DNA from: Moniliophthora roreri
Lineage: Eukaryota > Basidiomycota > Agaricomycetes > Agaricales > Marasmiaceae
Length of the DNA: 64,000 nucleotides
Assembly (NCBI GenBank): GCA_001466705.2
Contig: LATX02000223.1
Coordinates: 186,001-250,000, forward strand
Reading direction: 5' to 3'
Shown: positions 11,961-24,454 of the stretch, piece by piece
Position numbering within the stretch: position 1 is the first letter of the stretch
How the letters are laid out: the number at the start of each line of letters is the position of its first letter
Program-made: the position numbers and the translations under genes
The notes under the pieces: model-generated
Database searches by the model: none
What the model was told of the DNA's origin: nothing
The model's input: only the letters and a program-made list of their open reading frames with translations

Positions 11961-13683
11961 TGGACGTCCGGCTGTACTGTCTACGGGGTTAGCTGGCTTT
12001 CGTGTAACGAGAAAATGTCAATTTACCTGATAATGTATAATGTTCTGTCAACGAGGCAATTTCAGCCTCATATGTCTCCGGCTCGAGGTTAACCGAGGAG
12101 TACAAAATGTCTCAATGGCAGCCAGACCTGGCGGGAGGCAACACACTGCTTTTTTCGGGAATTGGGCGTTTGTGGCCCCCAAAACCGAACAAGCCAGTAC
12201 TGAGCGCTGAGCGTAAAGTGCCCTTACGGTCGTATGTGGTATGGCATGTGTGCTGTGAAGTCCGCGATGGCGTGGAAAAGGCTTGAGGGGAGGTCAGTAC
12301 CAGAGTGAACGGTCATGGAGGCTATGGGTGCACATTTCCCGTTATTTTCGGGCCGGAGAGATGAGGATTATAGGACGGATGACTGTTCATCAAGTTTTAC
12401 AGCTTCGGATCCTTCGCCGGTCCACCTTCATTGCAAGTTGGTGACCACGTGTCGCAATGGTCTCGCGAAAACAAAAGACACTGTATCGCAGCTTGAACCT
12501 GAAGTTGGACAGAATACAGGTACCTTGATACATTCCTGTAAGTACTTACACCGAATAAGGCCTTCGATCATGATACGCACCATTCACTTATCGTGGGCGT
12601 CCCTCGCTGAACAACAGGGTCGGTACAACGTGTCAATCCAGACATTCATTGATTCGGAACGACCTCTCTCCAGTATATGTGAGCTGAACCGTTTCAGAGT
12701 ATGATTTAACCGTTAAAGGACATGCTCTGGATGCCGCGATGCTGTAGAGGTTGTCAAAGGTTCCTCCGGCAACTGAGCATCGACGTGATAGCCGGTGTTT
12801 GGGGCGGAAAATACCTCAACTGTCAACGACAGTACAACAACTGAGGGACGTGCCAGTGATATTTGAGTTCGTTATTCCGGCCCCACAATTTGAGCTAGCT
12901 ACAAAAGGTCCAGCTCAGGACGACTCGATTATAGGTTTATTGACATTACACACCGCAGGCAGAACTGGTCCTTATTTTCCACGCCCATCCTAGTAAGAGG
13001 CATATTCTTCGCTAATTTGCGCTTTGGTGATATTACGGTCTACTTCCAGGACGCGTTTTAGTGTGGTTGTAGGTGGTGTCGACATTCAAAGGAACTGTAA
13101 CCTGTAACTTGTGTAAGCGAGCGACCATTGAAGGTATTTCACGTACGAGTTTCCACGATGGTCCTTAATGAGATATGTAGAGATTGACGGTCAAGAGCAT
13201 TTGAGAGCCCAGTCCATTTTGCGGAGAATGGTCAGAGCTCCTCATGGTGATGTGAGTCAGGAACTCGAAGCACGATCACATGAGCATTTATCAGAACTTT
13301 CTTCCACGTATGACAACGGCCCCAACGACCTCAACGATGACTACCCCATAAAACCCCATAAAATCTTCTCTTTGTTCGACTGGGTGTATCCTCAAGTTTC
13401 ACCAATATCAAAATGAATTCCAGTGCCTTGCAAATTTTTCCTATGCAAAACCGGACCCGGGACAAGATATTGTAGAGTACAAGAGTACGAAGGTCATACC
13501 GTGTTTGGTAAGTCGGTAGGGATATAAGAAAGCTATGTGTTCATCCTGTACTTTGTGAAGGGAAACATATGACTACCTCACCAGGACACTCATGTATATG
13601 ATAACTTTCGTCGGGTACAACCTCGCTCAGCCCGATTTCCGACAATAACTCTTCAAAAAACAAGAAGCCTCCCTAACATACCC
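11961..13683. other. Intergenic region upstream of laccase
   Basis: About 1.7 kb. It holds the upstream region of the laccase gene and the 3' flank of the zinc-finger gene. Open frames at about 12.3-13.0 kb and 13.2-13.4 kb (+) have no recognisable domain and no convincing splice partners. Confidence 0.5.
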
Positions 13684-15054
13684 TCATGTCCAACCCGCAA
13701 ATCCCAGATTCCTCATGTCTTTATGACCAAGTCCAAATCCGGTACTGAAACCAGGTCCAGGCAGCTTTGGGTTGCGCTCCCACTCTCGAGGATGATATGG
13801 TGCAAATCCCACGTTCTCGTCGTACGAATCACGTTCTTCTCCGTCCCAATGTGATGGCCTGACAGGTGGGAGCGGAACGGAAGAGGTTTTGACCGTCGCT
13901 TCAAGGATGAAACTTCGCAGAGAGTTGGGTATCCAACGAGATGGAGAAGGTGCACGACGACGGCGTTTTTGAGTAGCTGATTTCGCGCTAGAAGTGGTGC
14001 TTCGAGGTGACGACGATGTCGATCGACCTCTATTGACGGAAGCTTCCGGGGAAGTTGAACTGGAATGCAACGCGTTGACGGGTTTCAAGATACAGCGGCG
14101 AACATGTCGGTTCAAGTTGGATGCCACGCCAAATCGACGACCGCAAGTATCGCATTGAAATGCTGTGAATGTCGATTTGAGTTGATCAGGAGGTGGAGCG
14201 AAAAAGAAGCTATGTAAGTACATACCTTTCTCACCAGTGTGAACGAGCAAATGCTGAAAAGAACACGTTATGTATCTGTATCAGAGACCCGTCTACGTCG
14301 GAGCTAACAATCCCCGTCACCTTTTTCAGCGTGCTAGGACGATCGAATCTACCATCGAAAACGTCAGCCACTTGTGAACCAACAAAGTCGTTAGAACGGA
14401 CCTTTTGTGACACATTGTGCACGCATGCTTTCGTTCTCTCGTGAATGCGACCTCGTCTTCTCTCAGTACCATCTGTTGTCGAGCATCGCCAGCCATTTCG
14501 TGCACCATGGACAAAGGTATCGGCGCTGGACCATCACTACCACCACCATTGGGACCTAGAATGATAGCCATTTCTGAGGGAGTCGGAAGGGTGGGCGTCT
14601 GGATGCAAGACTGTTGTTGCTGAATCGACAGTGTGCCTTTAAGACTTGTGAAATTGCTTCCAGGACCAAGAGGATCCGCAAATGGCGCGGGATCAAATCC
14701 GTGGGCTGAAGACGAAGCCCAGTGCTGTTGATATGGGGATATGTCCTCGGGATATAGATCGCTAAAAGGTCTTGCCAGGTTTCCGGGATGCGTCATGCCG
14801 GTGGCGTGATGTTGTTGTGTAGGTGCTGGCGGGGGAACAGAGGTCGATATCTCCCCTGAATCAAAAAAGCAAGGATACTCGTGATCATAGAGGCAGGATG
14901 GAGATCCCTCTGAGAAGCCATGGTTATTTACTGCTCTTCCCGTTGCAGTATAGGAGTGGTCCACGGGATGGCCAAGGTATGTAGACGGAAGGGAAGGATG
15001 ATGGGGAGGTCGTTGGGGAACGTGGATGACTGGCAGGGCGTTTGACGACTGCAT
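13684..15054 (-). CDS. C2H2 zinc-finger transcription factor
   Basis: Probable nuclear DNA-binding regulator. The long first exon (from ATG 15054) is low complexity, rich in Pro, His, Ser and Gln, typical of an activation region. Near its end comes finger 1, CTMCHKR, joined across two introns to FDRPSTLKK and HLLVHTGEK. A third intron leads to finger 2: FQCDTCGRRFGVASNLNRHV, then RRC. So there are two adjacent C2H2 fingers with the classical HTGEK linker; the final His of finger 2 is followed by Arg-Arg-Cys, so this finger uses Cys as its last ligand (C2HC). Downstream are a Ser/Thr-rich run and a basic KRRRR stretch (likely nuclear signal), then a C-terminal tail ending NLGFAGWT. All three introns keep frame. 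Targets unknown. Confidence 0.85.
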
Positions 15055-16106
15055 GACCCTGGAGTGGACGAGTACACGAAAAGTGGCATCAAGACGGTGT
15101 TGTTATATAAATCCGTTCCTTCTGGACACCATGCCAGCCTCCATATCTTCGCGGACGGCCTTTACCTAAACCGGGAAACGCTACAAGTCCTCATGCTTGC
15201 GTCACAGAAGCATCGAAAAAGACTCTTCGTCCTTCGGTTCATGCTTATATTTTAAAGTTCATGATTATCGTCGTCCTCGTGTTTGCGCCCTTATACCTGC
15301 CTGCAGTGTCGTATGCTCATTATATATTATATAGATCTTCTCATAGAAGAAGGGGAAGGAAAAGAGTCTTTTTTTATTTTGTGTGACGCCCGCCTTCCAT
15401 CAATCAGATTCGTTCAGTGGAGGCACACTATGTACTTGTTAGTACAGTACCCCCTGACCTGTCTTCTATTTACCTCACGCTTCAACGAAATCCCTTCATC
15501 AGTGCGTCCTCCGATAACATCGTTCTTCCCAACGGACGTGACTTATTCACGCGTAACCAAGCTTCGGCTCTACATCTCCCCACCCGACCAACGCCTACCG
15601 ATGATCTCAAGAAACATCCATTTTTGAGGTCTTACTACCCACTTTATTCCCGCTTTTACTGCAAATGGAATCAGAACGAAGGGAACGTGTTTGATCGTGG
15701 AACCTACTTCACGTTCGAGAAGCGAACCAATGAGAATAGGTGCTTGTCAAATCTTCATTACAAGGAAACTACTGTATGCAGCTTATTACACCTATCAAGA
15801 GGTCCTGAGAGGCCTTGGTGGCGCAGTACGGAAGGGATCGTCGCTACTACGCCTTTGGGGATCGATAAACTTGAACTTTGACCCAGATCTCTGGGCAATA
15901 AATCATCCCCACCCTAGATTCATGTTCTGGATCTAACGGAGACGGTGGAGCGCCTAGAGTAAGACACTACGCAACGTCTACATATGTTATTTCTACATAT
16001 CTCAATAATAACGACACTCAAAAAGCTATCCACCCATGACGCGAACACTCCAAGTAGAGTAAGGTGCAAGCCGCAATACAAAATCTACAATCCCGCAGAG
16101 GCACCC
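15055..16106. other. Intergenic region, no supported gene
   Basis: About 1 kb between two minus-strand genes; it should include the promoter of the zinc-finger gene. A + strand frame at 15417-15881 has no recognisable motif and an unremarkable composition, so it is not called. Confidence 0.5.
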
Positions 16107-19100
16107 TCACTTGGTAAACTTACTGAAAAGCTTACCGCCAGCTACAACGGAAACAAGAGGATCAACATCATACTCAAAGGAAGAGAAGTAAAGACACACT
16201 ACTCACTTTGCGCAATGTTACCCAGTTGACTTTCCAGCTGATCTCGCGTCTTGCGGCCGGCAACTCGATCAACGGCGTTCAGAGCATATCCAAACGCAGC
16301 TGAACCTGGGAAGTTGCCAGGCATCGACGACGAAGATGACGATGGTGTGTTCACCGAGGTATATCCTCCGGGGTACGCTGGCTGATGTTGTGCTGGTGTT
16401 CCGACAGGCCCTGTGGTTCCGGTCAATGAAAAACAGGACGAGAACAGGAAAACGACTTACGTGGCGGTGGTGGGGGTGGGACATTACTTTGAACCTGACT
16501 TTCCAGTGGCCATGAACTAGGCGACGGTCCTTGGTGAGAAGGTTGTATATATGATGGTCTATATCCGCCATTACCAGCAGGAGCCATAGAAGGTCGAGGA
16601 CCTGGACCTGGACCATATGACGGATAGCTTTGCTCGGCGGAACCATAATTTGTGTGATGTTCCGGTGTATGATATGGACTGGGTCCGGGACTTGCCGGGT
16701 ATGGGTTGCTGTCATAAGGATTTTGGTGATACGGAGGATGTGGATGGTGTTGAATAGGATGTGCGACATCATGTTGTTGGGATTGACTCGGTCCAGCTTG
16801 GGGGAACATGGGACTCGGAGTGATTGGCGGAGAATATGAATTCATTACATTGACAGGTCTTCCAAGCGACGCAGAAACACTACTATTGTTGGGCTCTGGT
16901 TGCGGGAAATGCACAGGAGACTGATTACTACCACCTGCATTTCCCAAAGAGTGTTGATGGTGAGGCGTGCCTGTTGGGAAATATGACGAACTGGGAGAAG
17001 GGGAAGTGTGAGGCCTAAGAGACGACGGGTCCCCTACAATCGAATAGTTAGAATGTTGCTGCGGAGATGGTGTGCCATGTGGTCGATATGACTGAGCTCC
17101 GTCTCCAGAATTAGGAATGGGAGATTGCGGCAACGGAGAAGGACGTTGATAAGGTTGGTATTGTACCTGTTGAGACGGAGGTCGATTCGCTCCCCAATCA
17201 GATGGTGCCCATGCTTCTTGGGGCTGAGGAGAAGGGAAATGCGGTCCCGAAGGTAAACCTGCAGACCCAGGAGAAACAGTTTCAAGCCGACCCGAAGCTT
17301 GAGATTGTGGTTTCGTCTGCTCGGGTGGACGTGGACGAGAAGAAGGACGAGATGCGAGGTTTGGGCGAGGACGAGACTGGGGATGTAATGGAGGAGGTGA
17401 TACCGGCGGTCGAGAACTCGGTCCTGGTGAGCTACTTGCAGGAGTCGAATGGCTGGAATGGAAAGATGAAGACGTTGTGACAGGTACCTGGGGAGAGATC
17501 CCTTGTGAAACTGCAGATATTCCCTGTCGGGCAAAGTCGTCAGTGAGAGTTGTCATGTCAGCACCCTGGGAGTGCGGTGCGCTCGGCTGGGGGACAAAGT
17601 TCGTGCTCGACGAATTAGGTACAGTTGCCTGATGAGCTGGTGCTGTAACGTCAGTAGCATGAACTTGTGATTGGTTACTCGTGTTGGGAGTAGGAGTGAG
17701 ACTGGCGTCGACCGATGTGCTCGGATTCGAAGGCTGGCTTTGGGGGACTTCTTCTGCCTCAAGGGAATAAGGAGGCGGTGGCAGCTCATCTTTGGTTTCT
17801 TTCTGCGATTGAAGCCAGTCTTCGTAGGGTTGACCGCTACTACCCTCTCCAGTGTTGGACTGTTTGCCTGTATCTTCGTAGCGGGGTCTACTGGACCAGT
17901 AATCCTGAAGCTCCTTTGACGGAAATGTCTCATGAATCATACGCTCGCTTCTGAGCCCCTCCGCAGCGAAACCACAAATCCTCATGTACCTAAACGAAGT
18001 TATTTGATGTAGCCCCCAATCATTCGTTAATTATGACATACCAGTCCGATGGAAGATCATATCCATCTGCGTCAAGAGCCAAGAAAGGATATCCACCACC
18101 TTCCGGTAAAAGCCGAGCTTTCTCGACAACGGGCATGAAGGCGGTTCCTTCATCATACCTAAGATATACGGTTTAACACCTAGACATGAAGATGGAGAAA
18201 ACACTTACTCATCCCACATGGCACCGTACATAGTTCTAACCCCCAGACGTTTCGCATTGAAGATCTGTTTCCAGAAAAACCTTTCGGGCTGAACGTCAGA
18301 ATGACTCGTTTGTAGTGGAGATAATGACAACCTTCCGCCGTCACGTTTGACGCCATTGAGCTCCCCGCGACCTTCACTAAGGTTGAGTCCCTGACAATGC
18401 CGATGTGTCACTCTGTGGACGCAATGGCGCGGGATTGACTTACAGAGAACCCAGGATAAACCACGGGAATGTAATCGACTTTCCGTTTCCCTTGTTCATG
18501 CCTCTTTCTGAGCATTTCAACATCAAACTTCATCGTGTAATCCGCGAAAGTATCCACATCCTCGTTATTCCGTAGCCTGCCTACCATCCAAGGCGAAATG
18601 GCATCAAACTCCTCGAGCCAAACATCAAGGAATTTGGGGTCGCGATCAGCATCTTCTGTGGCGGTTCGCCAATGCGCCGGCGTCCCTTTCAAAAGAATAT
18701 TCAGAAGAGAACATGTTTTCGAAGAAGAGGTTTACCAGCCATGATATACGCGCCGCCAGGAGTACTTTGTCGGATAAAGTTGGTGATACGCCTGACCACT
18801 TCGGGAGTATGATGTCTCTCGTGGAAGCCGAAACCTGCGCATGAAAAGATTGTTATTGGTCATAAAGGGTGTGATCCAGTGAAAAACACACCCCACAGCG
18901 CAACGACCGGCTTGCCTCTCTCTCGCAAATAACTCGGACTATCAATAATGCACTTCTCCCGTAATAGGTGAATCCAATCTGTTTCTATCACCTTCGCAAT
19001 CCTATCTGCAGGAACGCCGGAAACATCATACCTGCAATAACATTTGATTAATTGTTCCGATACGGGGGAAAGTTGGTACACGCACATGATTGCAAAGACA

Positions 19101-19783
19101 CGTCCTTCCTTCTCAGCTGCTTCCCTAACTCTATCACCTATCTCATCGCGGAGGTGTCGCATACCAAATCTACCACTGTCCAGGTCACACTGTCCCGCGA
19201 AACGTTGGAGGAAGGCTCCGTCAACTCCATGACGGGCCATCCAATGAAAATGTCTGCATATCCGAATGTGAATCAACAAACCGTCTGCCGTCACGACACG
19301 GATTTTTTCGTACCGCTGAACTGTTTTGGGATTGCGAGAGGAAAATAAGAATGCTTGTTGCCCGTTCTTATAAGTCAATCCGGGAGCTGGGTATAGCTCG
19401 GACTGAGAACATTCCGATGTATCAGGCCATAGATCGATGCATGGATGTCCGCCGTGAGGTATTGGAAAGTTGAACCAATGTAACCATCCGTGATGACCTG
19501 CGGAGTGATTAGTGAGAATTCTTGGTGCCACTTGAAGCTTGAAGATGGATGTTGAATACCTGGGTCAATTGGATCCCCATCGCCAGCACAAGTAAACCTA
19601 GAACAATGCCACTTCAGGATCGGAAAGAGCAAATGCTTGCTGGCAACGCACCATCCCTGATATCCCACTAAGAATTTCTCGTGAATAGTCGACGGGCCTG
19701 CTCTACATGAGAAAACATTTTCATTAAATCGATAGAAGATGGTTGGGAGAAACCTACTTTTTCAATGTTTTTTCATTTTCCAT
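16107..19783 (-). CDS. GH71/GH99-like cytosolic glycosidase with long disordered tail
   Basis: Large intracellular protein: an N-terminal glycoside-hydrolase-like (beta/alpha) barrel plus a Pro/Ser/Gln-rich tail of about 450 residues. The start is ATG 19783 (MENEKTLKK), with the intron phase giving KAGPSTIHEKFLVGYQGW, then FTCAGDGDPIDPG and HHGWLHWFNFPIPHGGHP, a block typical of fungal xylosidase/arabinosidase-like GH99-related proteins. Later barrel blocks: FHWMARHGVDGAFLQRF, YDVSGVPADRIAKVIETDW, RERGKPVVALWG, LDVWLEEFDAISPWMVGR, YIPVVYPGFS, GVRTMYGAMWDEYDEGT, LALDADGYDLPSDWYMRI. There is no signal peptide. The tail (about 16430-17900) is compositionally biased with poly-Pro, then ends in a short conserved-looking segment, AFGYALNAVDRVAGRKTRDQ and a final LFSKFTK (stop 16107-16109) reached over two more introns. 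About ten introns. It shares a 180-bp upstream region with the kinase gene. Substrate not predictable. Confidence 0.8.
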
Positions 19784-19962
19784 GGCAAGTACAGTGATGG
19801 TTCAGGTAAAAGGAGAGACCAGGCGATGTTGGGGCCCTCAGCGTCAGATCGGTGTCGTCGTCGTCACGCCCAGTGCCCAGCGCCCATGAACTGTCATTAT
19901 TACTCCGTACCTGACATACTTGACAACCGACCGCCATATTACCCGTTACGATCCGAATTTAC
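19784..19962. promoter_or_regulatory. Short divergent promoter region
   Basis: Only about 180 bases separate the ATG of the minus-strand glycosidase gene (19783) from the ATG of the plus-strand kinase gene (19963). Both core promoters and leaders must fit here, so the pair probably shares regulatory DNA. No specific site was identified. Confidence 0.5.
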
Positions 19963-20771
19963 ATGGACGGGAAATCCAAGGAACTTGCTCGAGCCCTCGT
20001 AGACCTTCTCGCACAGTACGGAAATGAACGTATTTGAATGCGGAAATCTCTGACACCCAAGGTTTGTACCTAACAGGAAGCCAGCGAGTTCGCGATTGCT
20101 CGTAGGTCTTTGCGGAATCCCAGCATCTGGAAAAACATCTTTTGCAGACATTTTGCTCAGGGATACGAATCAATTACTGGAGTCGAGCACTACTCAGGTC
20201 GCTGTAGTCGGATTGGACGGATGGCATCTTACTCGTGCTCAGCTCGAGCAGTTCCCGGATCCTAAACTTGCCCACGATAGACGTGGTATACACTGGACAT
20301 TCGATGGGCCTGCTTATCTCGATTTTGTTCGAGCTTTACGCAAAGAAATCAATCCCTCCACTCAGATCATTACTGCACCCTCGTTCGACCATGCTACGAA
20401 AGATCCAACGCCTGACGCCATTTCTATACACCCATATCACCGGATTGTCATCATAGAAGGGTTATACACAACGTTAGATGTAGATTCGTGGGGAGATGCG
20501 GCGCGTCTGTTGGATGAAAGATGGTACATCGAGCTGAGTATTGAAGAAGCACAGAGGAGATTGATCAAACGACACGTTGTGAGCGGGGTGGCTCAAGACG
20601 AAAAGGAGGCGATTTGGAGGGCAGAAGAGAATGACATGCCTAGTTGGTTAATCTCGCCGTTTCTCGCTTTCAAACTGCTGATCATTTGCAGATGGCCGTT
20701 TTGTGATTGCGAACATGCTGAAGCCAACAAGAGTAATAGAAAGCATAGATGATCCGACCTTTTCTTCATAG
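19963..20771 (+). CDS. P-loop kinase of the Yfh7/uridine-kinase type
   Basis: Small cytosolic P-loop kinase resembling yeast Yfh7 and the phosphoribulokinase/uridine-kinase family. Exon 1 begins MDGKSKELARALVDLLAQ; using donor GTACGG the next exon continues KPASSR then LLVGLCGIPASGKTSF. The Walker A motif is GIPASGKT. Further blocks: VVGLDGWHLTRAQLEQF, the family-typical DRRGIHWTFDGPAYL, APSFDHATKDPTPDA, and Walker-B-like RIVIIEGLYTTL. An HVVSGVAQDEKEA loop is a likely lid. The last intron is about 20637-20681; the final exon reads NGRFVIANMLKPTRVIESID and ends at TAG 20769-20771. A read-through of that intron would give a different C-terminus, but the spliced form matches the family. The phosphate acceptor is not established for Yfh7-like kinases. 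Confidence 0.88.
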
Positions 20772-22132
20772 AAAGAACGGGGCATATGTATGAATAATCT
20801 GTAAGTGAAAGTCTTTGATCGATTTGCCCGACTGATTTTTCTTCTCGCATCGTTAGGTATACCCTGTCAAATATGACGTGTATTTCTACCATGTATTCAG
20901 CGCACCGTGATTTCCGGCGTTCGCTTTCAAGCAAGTCTATTGCTCGAAGCGCCCTTTCCAAAGGACCACCATTGATTTTGAGGATGTCTAGGTGCATACC
21001 AATGGCAATCAGTCTTCGGATGTGAAGAGAACTAAAGAAGGCATCGACCCATTCCAGGAGTGGTTGCCCTGATTCAATCTCAATACCCTGGTGTATGTGG
21101 TAAGTATCAGCATACCTTCGTTTACCGTGCTATTTGCAATACAAGAGCCGTCTTTCATTCAATTGCAGTAAAGCTAATGGAGTTCCAAACCATGCTACGG
21201 ATAACCACAGGAACGTGAGACGTCACTCTTACTCTCCGAGCCTTTGTACCGTTACACATTGTTAATTTGAAGGCTAAAGCTTCATCGCATTTCATTTACA
21301 GAGTACCAAGCGAGGACCAAGCATGTCTAATTGTGTTTCGGGCATATGTTACTGATATTCCCATTGTCGTGATAGGACTCTAGGTGGGAAGTGAAGTCGA
21401 AAATTCTGAGAATTCTGACAAAGTATCAGTTCCCTTCTGATATGTGCGAGTCATCATCGCCGTCCCTCTCGACGTCCTTGGTGGATTCGACGTGACCTTG
21501 TACAGCACCCATGGCTGTTGTCTGGATCCATATCTGCATGCGAGTAATAAGGAATAGACAACGCGACATACACCCGTTCTGCGGCGGTAGTTATTCTGCA
21601 CAAGTTGTACGCACCGTTAGTGTTCTATGTGAGTGCTTCTACCTTGTTTTTGGAAGACTAGGAGGGGGTCGGCGTGGAAGGGACCAATTGTCCACGAAGC
21701 ACTCTCATCCTGAATGTGAGTCACTGTCACCAGATCCTCAAAAAGCGGACATCACTTCATACCTTTGGATTGGGGCACCAGAATTGGGATATCTTGGATA
21801 TATTAGAAGTAATTGAAGCTGCGAAATGTGCGAATTCCGACCTGTATAGCAATCTTTGAGATGCTCAGGACACCTCCCCACTTGTCCTTAGACCTTTTCA
21901 TTCTGGAATCCGTGTCCTAAAACGAGTACGAAGGCACCATTTCTAAATGCCAGAGGGCAAATCATGTATAACAGTATCTTCCTGAGTCCAAAATCTGAAA
22001 ACAACATACCATTGACCGCGTTTAGGCCTTAGGATACATCGCGTTCCGTATACATAAGCGCCCCTGGTCTTTAAGTTCCCGGGAACTCAAACTCGACTGC
22101 ACGTACTATGTATCATTACATTCGAGTGTGTT
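20772..22132. other. Intergenic region between kinase and permease genes
   Basis: Apart from the uncharacterised minus-strand fragment near 20.83-21.12 kb, about 1 kb of this interval holds only short frames without recognisable motifs (for example + strand 21511-21816). It includes the 3' flanks of both convergent neighbours. Confidence 0.45.
20830..21125 (-). CDS. Uncharacterised coding fragment
   Basis: A continuous minus-strand frame of about 95 codons, protein-like in composition: it runs from YADTYHIHQGIEIESG through LLEWVDAFFSSLHIRRL and LDILKINGGPLERALRAIDL to RKSRCAEYMVEIHVIFDR. A stop codon lies just upstream in frame, so if it has an earlier exon it must be spliced; the only internal ATG is at 20997. 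Amphipathic helix-rich pattern with alternating Leu/Ile. No family recognised. It may be an exon of an unresolved gene or a gene remnant. Confidence 0.3.
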
Positions 22133-24454
22133 TTATTGCTTCTTCACCTCTGATCCCTCTTGCAACACGCTCGAGTCCGAGCCGATTTTGGATTCTCCAT
22201 CCCCAGCAATTGTCACGGCCGGCCCTTCGAACCAATAACGTCCACCAATGACCGGGAAGAAGTAATACAGTGTTGAGAGTAGCACCACTCCACCCAAAAC
22301 GAGTGCAGTATAATTCATGGTGTTCGCACCGACTTGCTGTTGGGCAGGGAAACAAAGAATCACTGCCATCAACATCATGAATCCGACAGCCACAACAGAG
22401 ACAGGCAGACTCTGCATGCACTTTATTACCGTTTGTTTCAACAAGCGGTTTCTGAGCCACTCACCATAAAACCGAGATTGAACGGTCCGTGTTTGAATTG
22501 ATTTCCACCAAGCCATCTTGCGGTAATCACAGTCGCATTGCAGACATACTGTCCGACGACAGACATTGAGAATATGGCACCGGCAGCAACAGGTCCGGCC
22601 AAACCAACGAGTCCGAGAAGAATGGAGCACACAACACCGAAACATACACACCGTGAAGGTATCTTCGTGGAGGGATTGATATAGTATAAGTACTTCGAGA
22701 ACGGCAATGCACCTGGAGCTAATTTATAAGAGTAGGTTAGCTAAGAAGCAAACGGCAACGTACCGTCTCTGCTGAAAGCAAAGTTCTGCCTTGAAGAGGA
22801 AGTCAACTGAACCGGAACGGTCAGGGGAGTCTTGGCGGCTCTTTACGTCGGTACCCACTATGTTTGTGCCCATTTGGAATCTGACGTTTGTCGGTGAACA
22901 TGGTATATGATCGAGAGAAAGAACGTACTGTGCAATGATTATGAATGTCCACAAAGCAATGGTGCCCTTCCTTCCTAAAGCACCGAGGATGATCTATATG
23001 TCTACTTAGTCCTGATCAACCGAAATGATCAAGAGATACCCACTGTTGCCAATGGCTGACCAATGGGATTGCTCAGTATGTTGCCCAAGTCTTTGCCCAT
23101 CGTGAATGCCAAAGCAATGTTAATGACTGAAAGATGAGTCGGCATATATTCAATATGGGGCTCGAAAACAAATATTACTCCATCCAAGCACGCATGCCAA
23201 CGTTGTCGAAGACATAATAGCCCATGGAATGGCAACGTTCGCATTCCTTGCTTCCTCGCTAATGTGAACGCTGCAGTCAAAACCACCTGAAATATATCAG
23301 AAGCAGTATTCGAGGATCAGTCTTGACGTGAACTGACCTACGACCCAGAGCGGAGCGAGAAATCCGAGCACAAAAGCAAACCCACTTGGCCATAGAGACA
23401 CTAGTTCAAAGTCAGGTCAGTTGAGATTTCTTGCCAACTTCTCGTACTGTTTTCAAAGTGTCGAAAGACGTAGTTTGTATCATTTTTGAGTTCCGCAGGT
23501 ACATTGACCGGAAGACCGATAATGACGACGAAACAGATGCTGGAAGTAACCTTATAAGATCCTCGGCTCCAGTCAAAATATTGGCTACTTACGCAATGTT
23601 GAGGAGAATAAAGAATAACTGCATCCGAGCAATGAACCTTGTGGCTTGACAGCATAAGATGCAATGCACCATAGCGAGAGCTACGAATACTCCACTGTAG
23701 AGTTTAGATGAGATCCACTGCTGCTCGGCGCAACGGCAGCTGAAAACCCGCTTACTATATATGATACACGTTTGGAACGAAGGAGAGGTCTGTTCCAATG
23801 CTGATTGCAGCCATTACTTGGATCGCGCATCCCCATTCTATGCCCTGTCTGGCGTGTGAATAATCTTTTATCAGGAAATTCAATTAAAAATGGCCTACCG
23901 TGAATGCGGCGATGTAGGTGATAGTGTTGATATCTGCGGGAGCCCATAATATCATGGGATCATCAAGAAAAGACAGATTGCACTCACATCCCATGACCCA
24001 ACACAGAAAGTACCGATATCGTTCAGAGGAAAACTTGAACGTCCAGTAATAAACACCCCCCGCTGTCGGCGCTGCAGAGCCGAGTTCCGACATTGCCAAC
24101 CCGATGAAGATAAGGAAGAATGAACACACGAACCACTTTTCAACGGTGAGCGTCGATTGAAGCAAGATGCTGACTCCTTACCCCGTGAACCATACTGAAC
24201 GTTCCACCGTATGGGATACTATAGATTAGGACAGACCTGCCGAGGGAATGATTCAGTGATAAACCGAGAACTCGCAGGAACTAGGGAATTTACGCGATAG
24301 AAGGGAGTACACCGATAATCGAGAAACCCAGACCAAACAACTCTAGGGTGCTGAAATCTCTTTTAAATTCCTGCTTATATCCTAGCTCGGCTAGAAGAGT
24401 TTCGTCCGGAGTGCGAGCTGGATAGGTAGCAAGGTCATGGACATTCCTAGACAT
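22133..24454 (-). CDS. Amino-acid/GABA permease (APC superfamily)
   Basis: Twelve-segment plasma-membrane or vacuolar transporter of the APC family, fungal GABA/amino-acid permease type (Uga4/Bat1-like). Start MSRNVHDLATYPARTPDETL at ATG 24454; a hydrophilic N-tail leads to LGYKQEFKRDFSTLELFGLG. TM1 is FSIIGVLPSIA joined to SVLIYSIPYGG, holding the substrate-site turn. A typical block follows after the next intron: FFLIFIGLAMSELGSAAPTA then GGVYYWTFKFSSERYRYFLC. Later segments include YVNxITYIAAF-like sequence near 23.95 kb, EWGCAIQVMAAISIGTDLSF (about 23.8 kb), GVFVALAMVHCILCCQATRF, and near the C-terminus LLGLVGLAGPVAAGAIFSMS and a hydrophilic tail ending VLQEGSEVKKQ (stop 22133-22135). About a dozen short introns. 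Tested junctions keep frame. It probably imports GABA or another amino acid; specificity inferred only from family resemblance. Confidence 0.85.

Noticed and set aside
15417..15881. + strand frame of 154 codons
   Set aside because: No motif, no codon or splice support; treated as intergenic.
17202..17480. + strand frame within the glycosidase tail
   Set aside because: Mirror of the Pro/Ser-rich minus-strand coding region.
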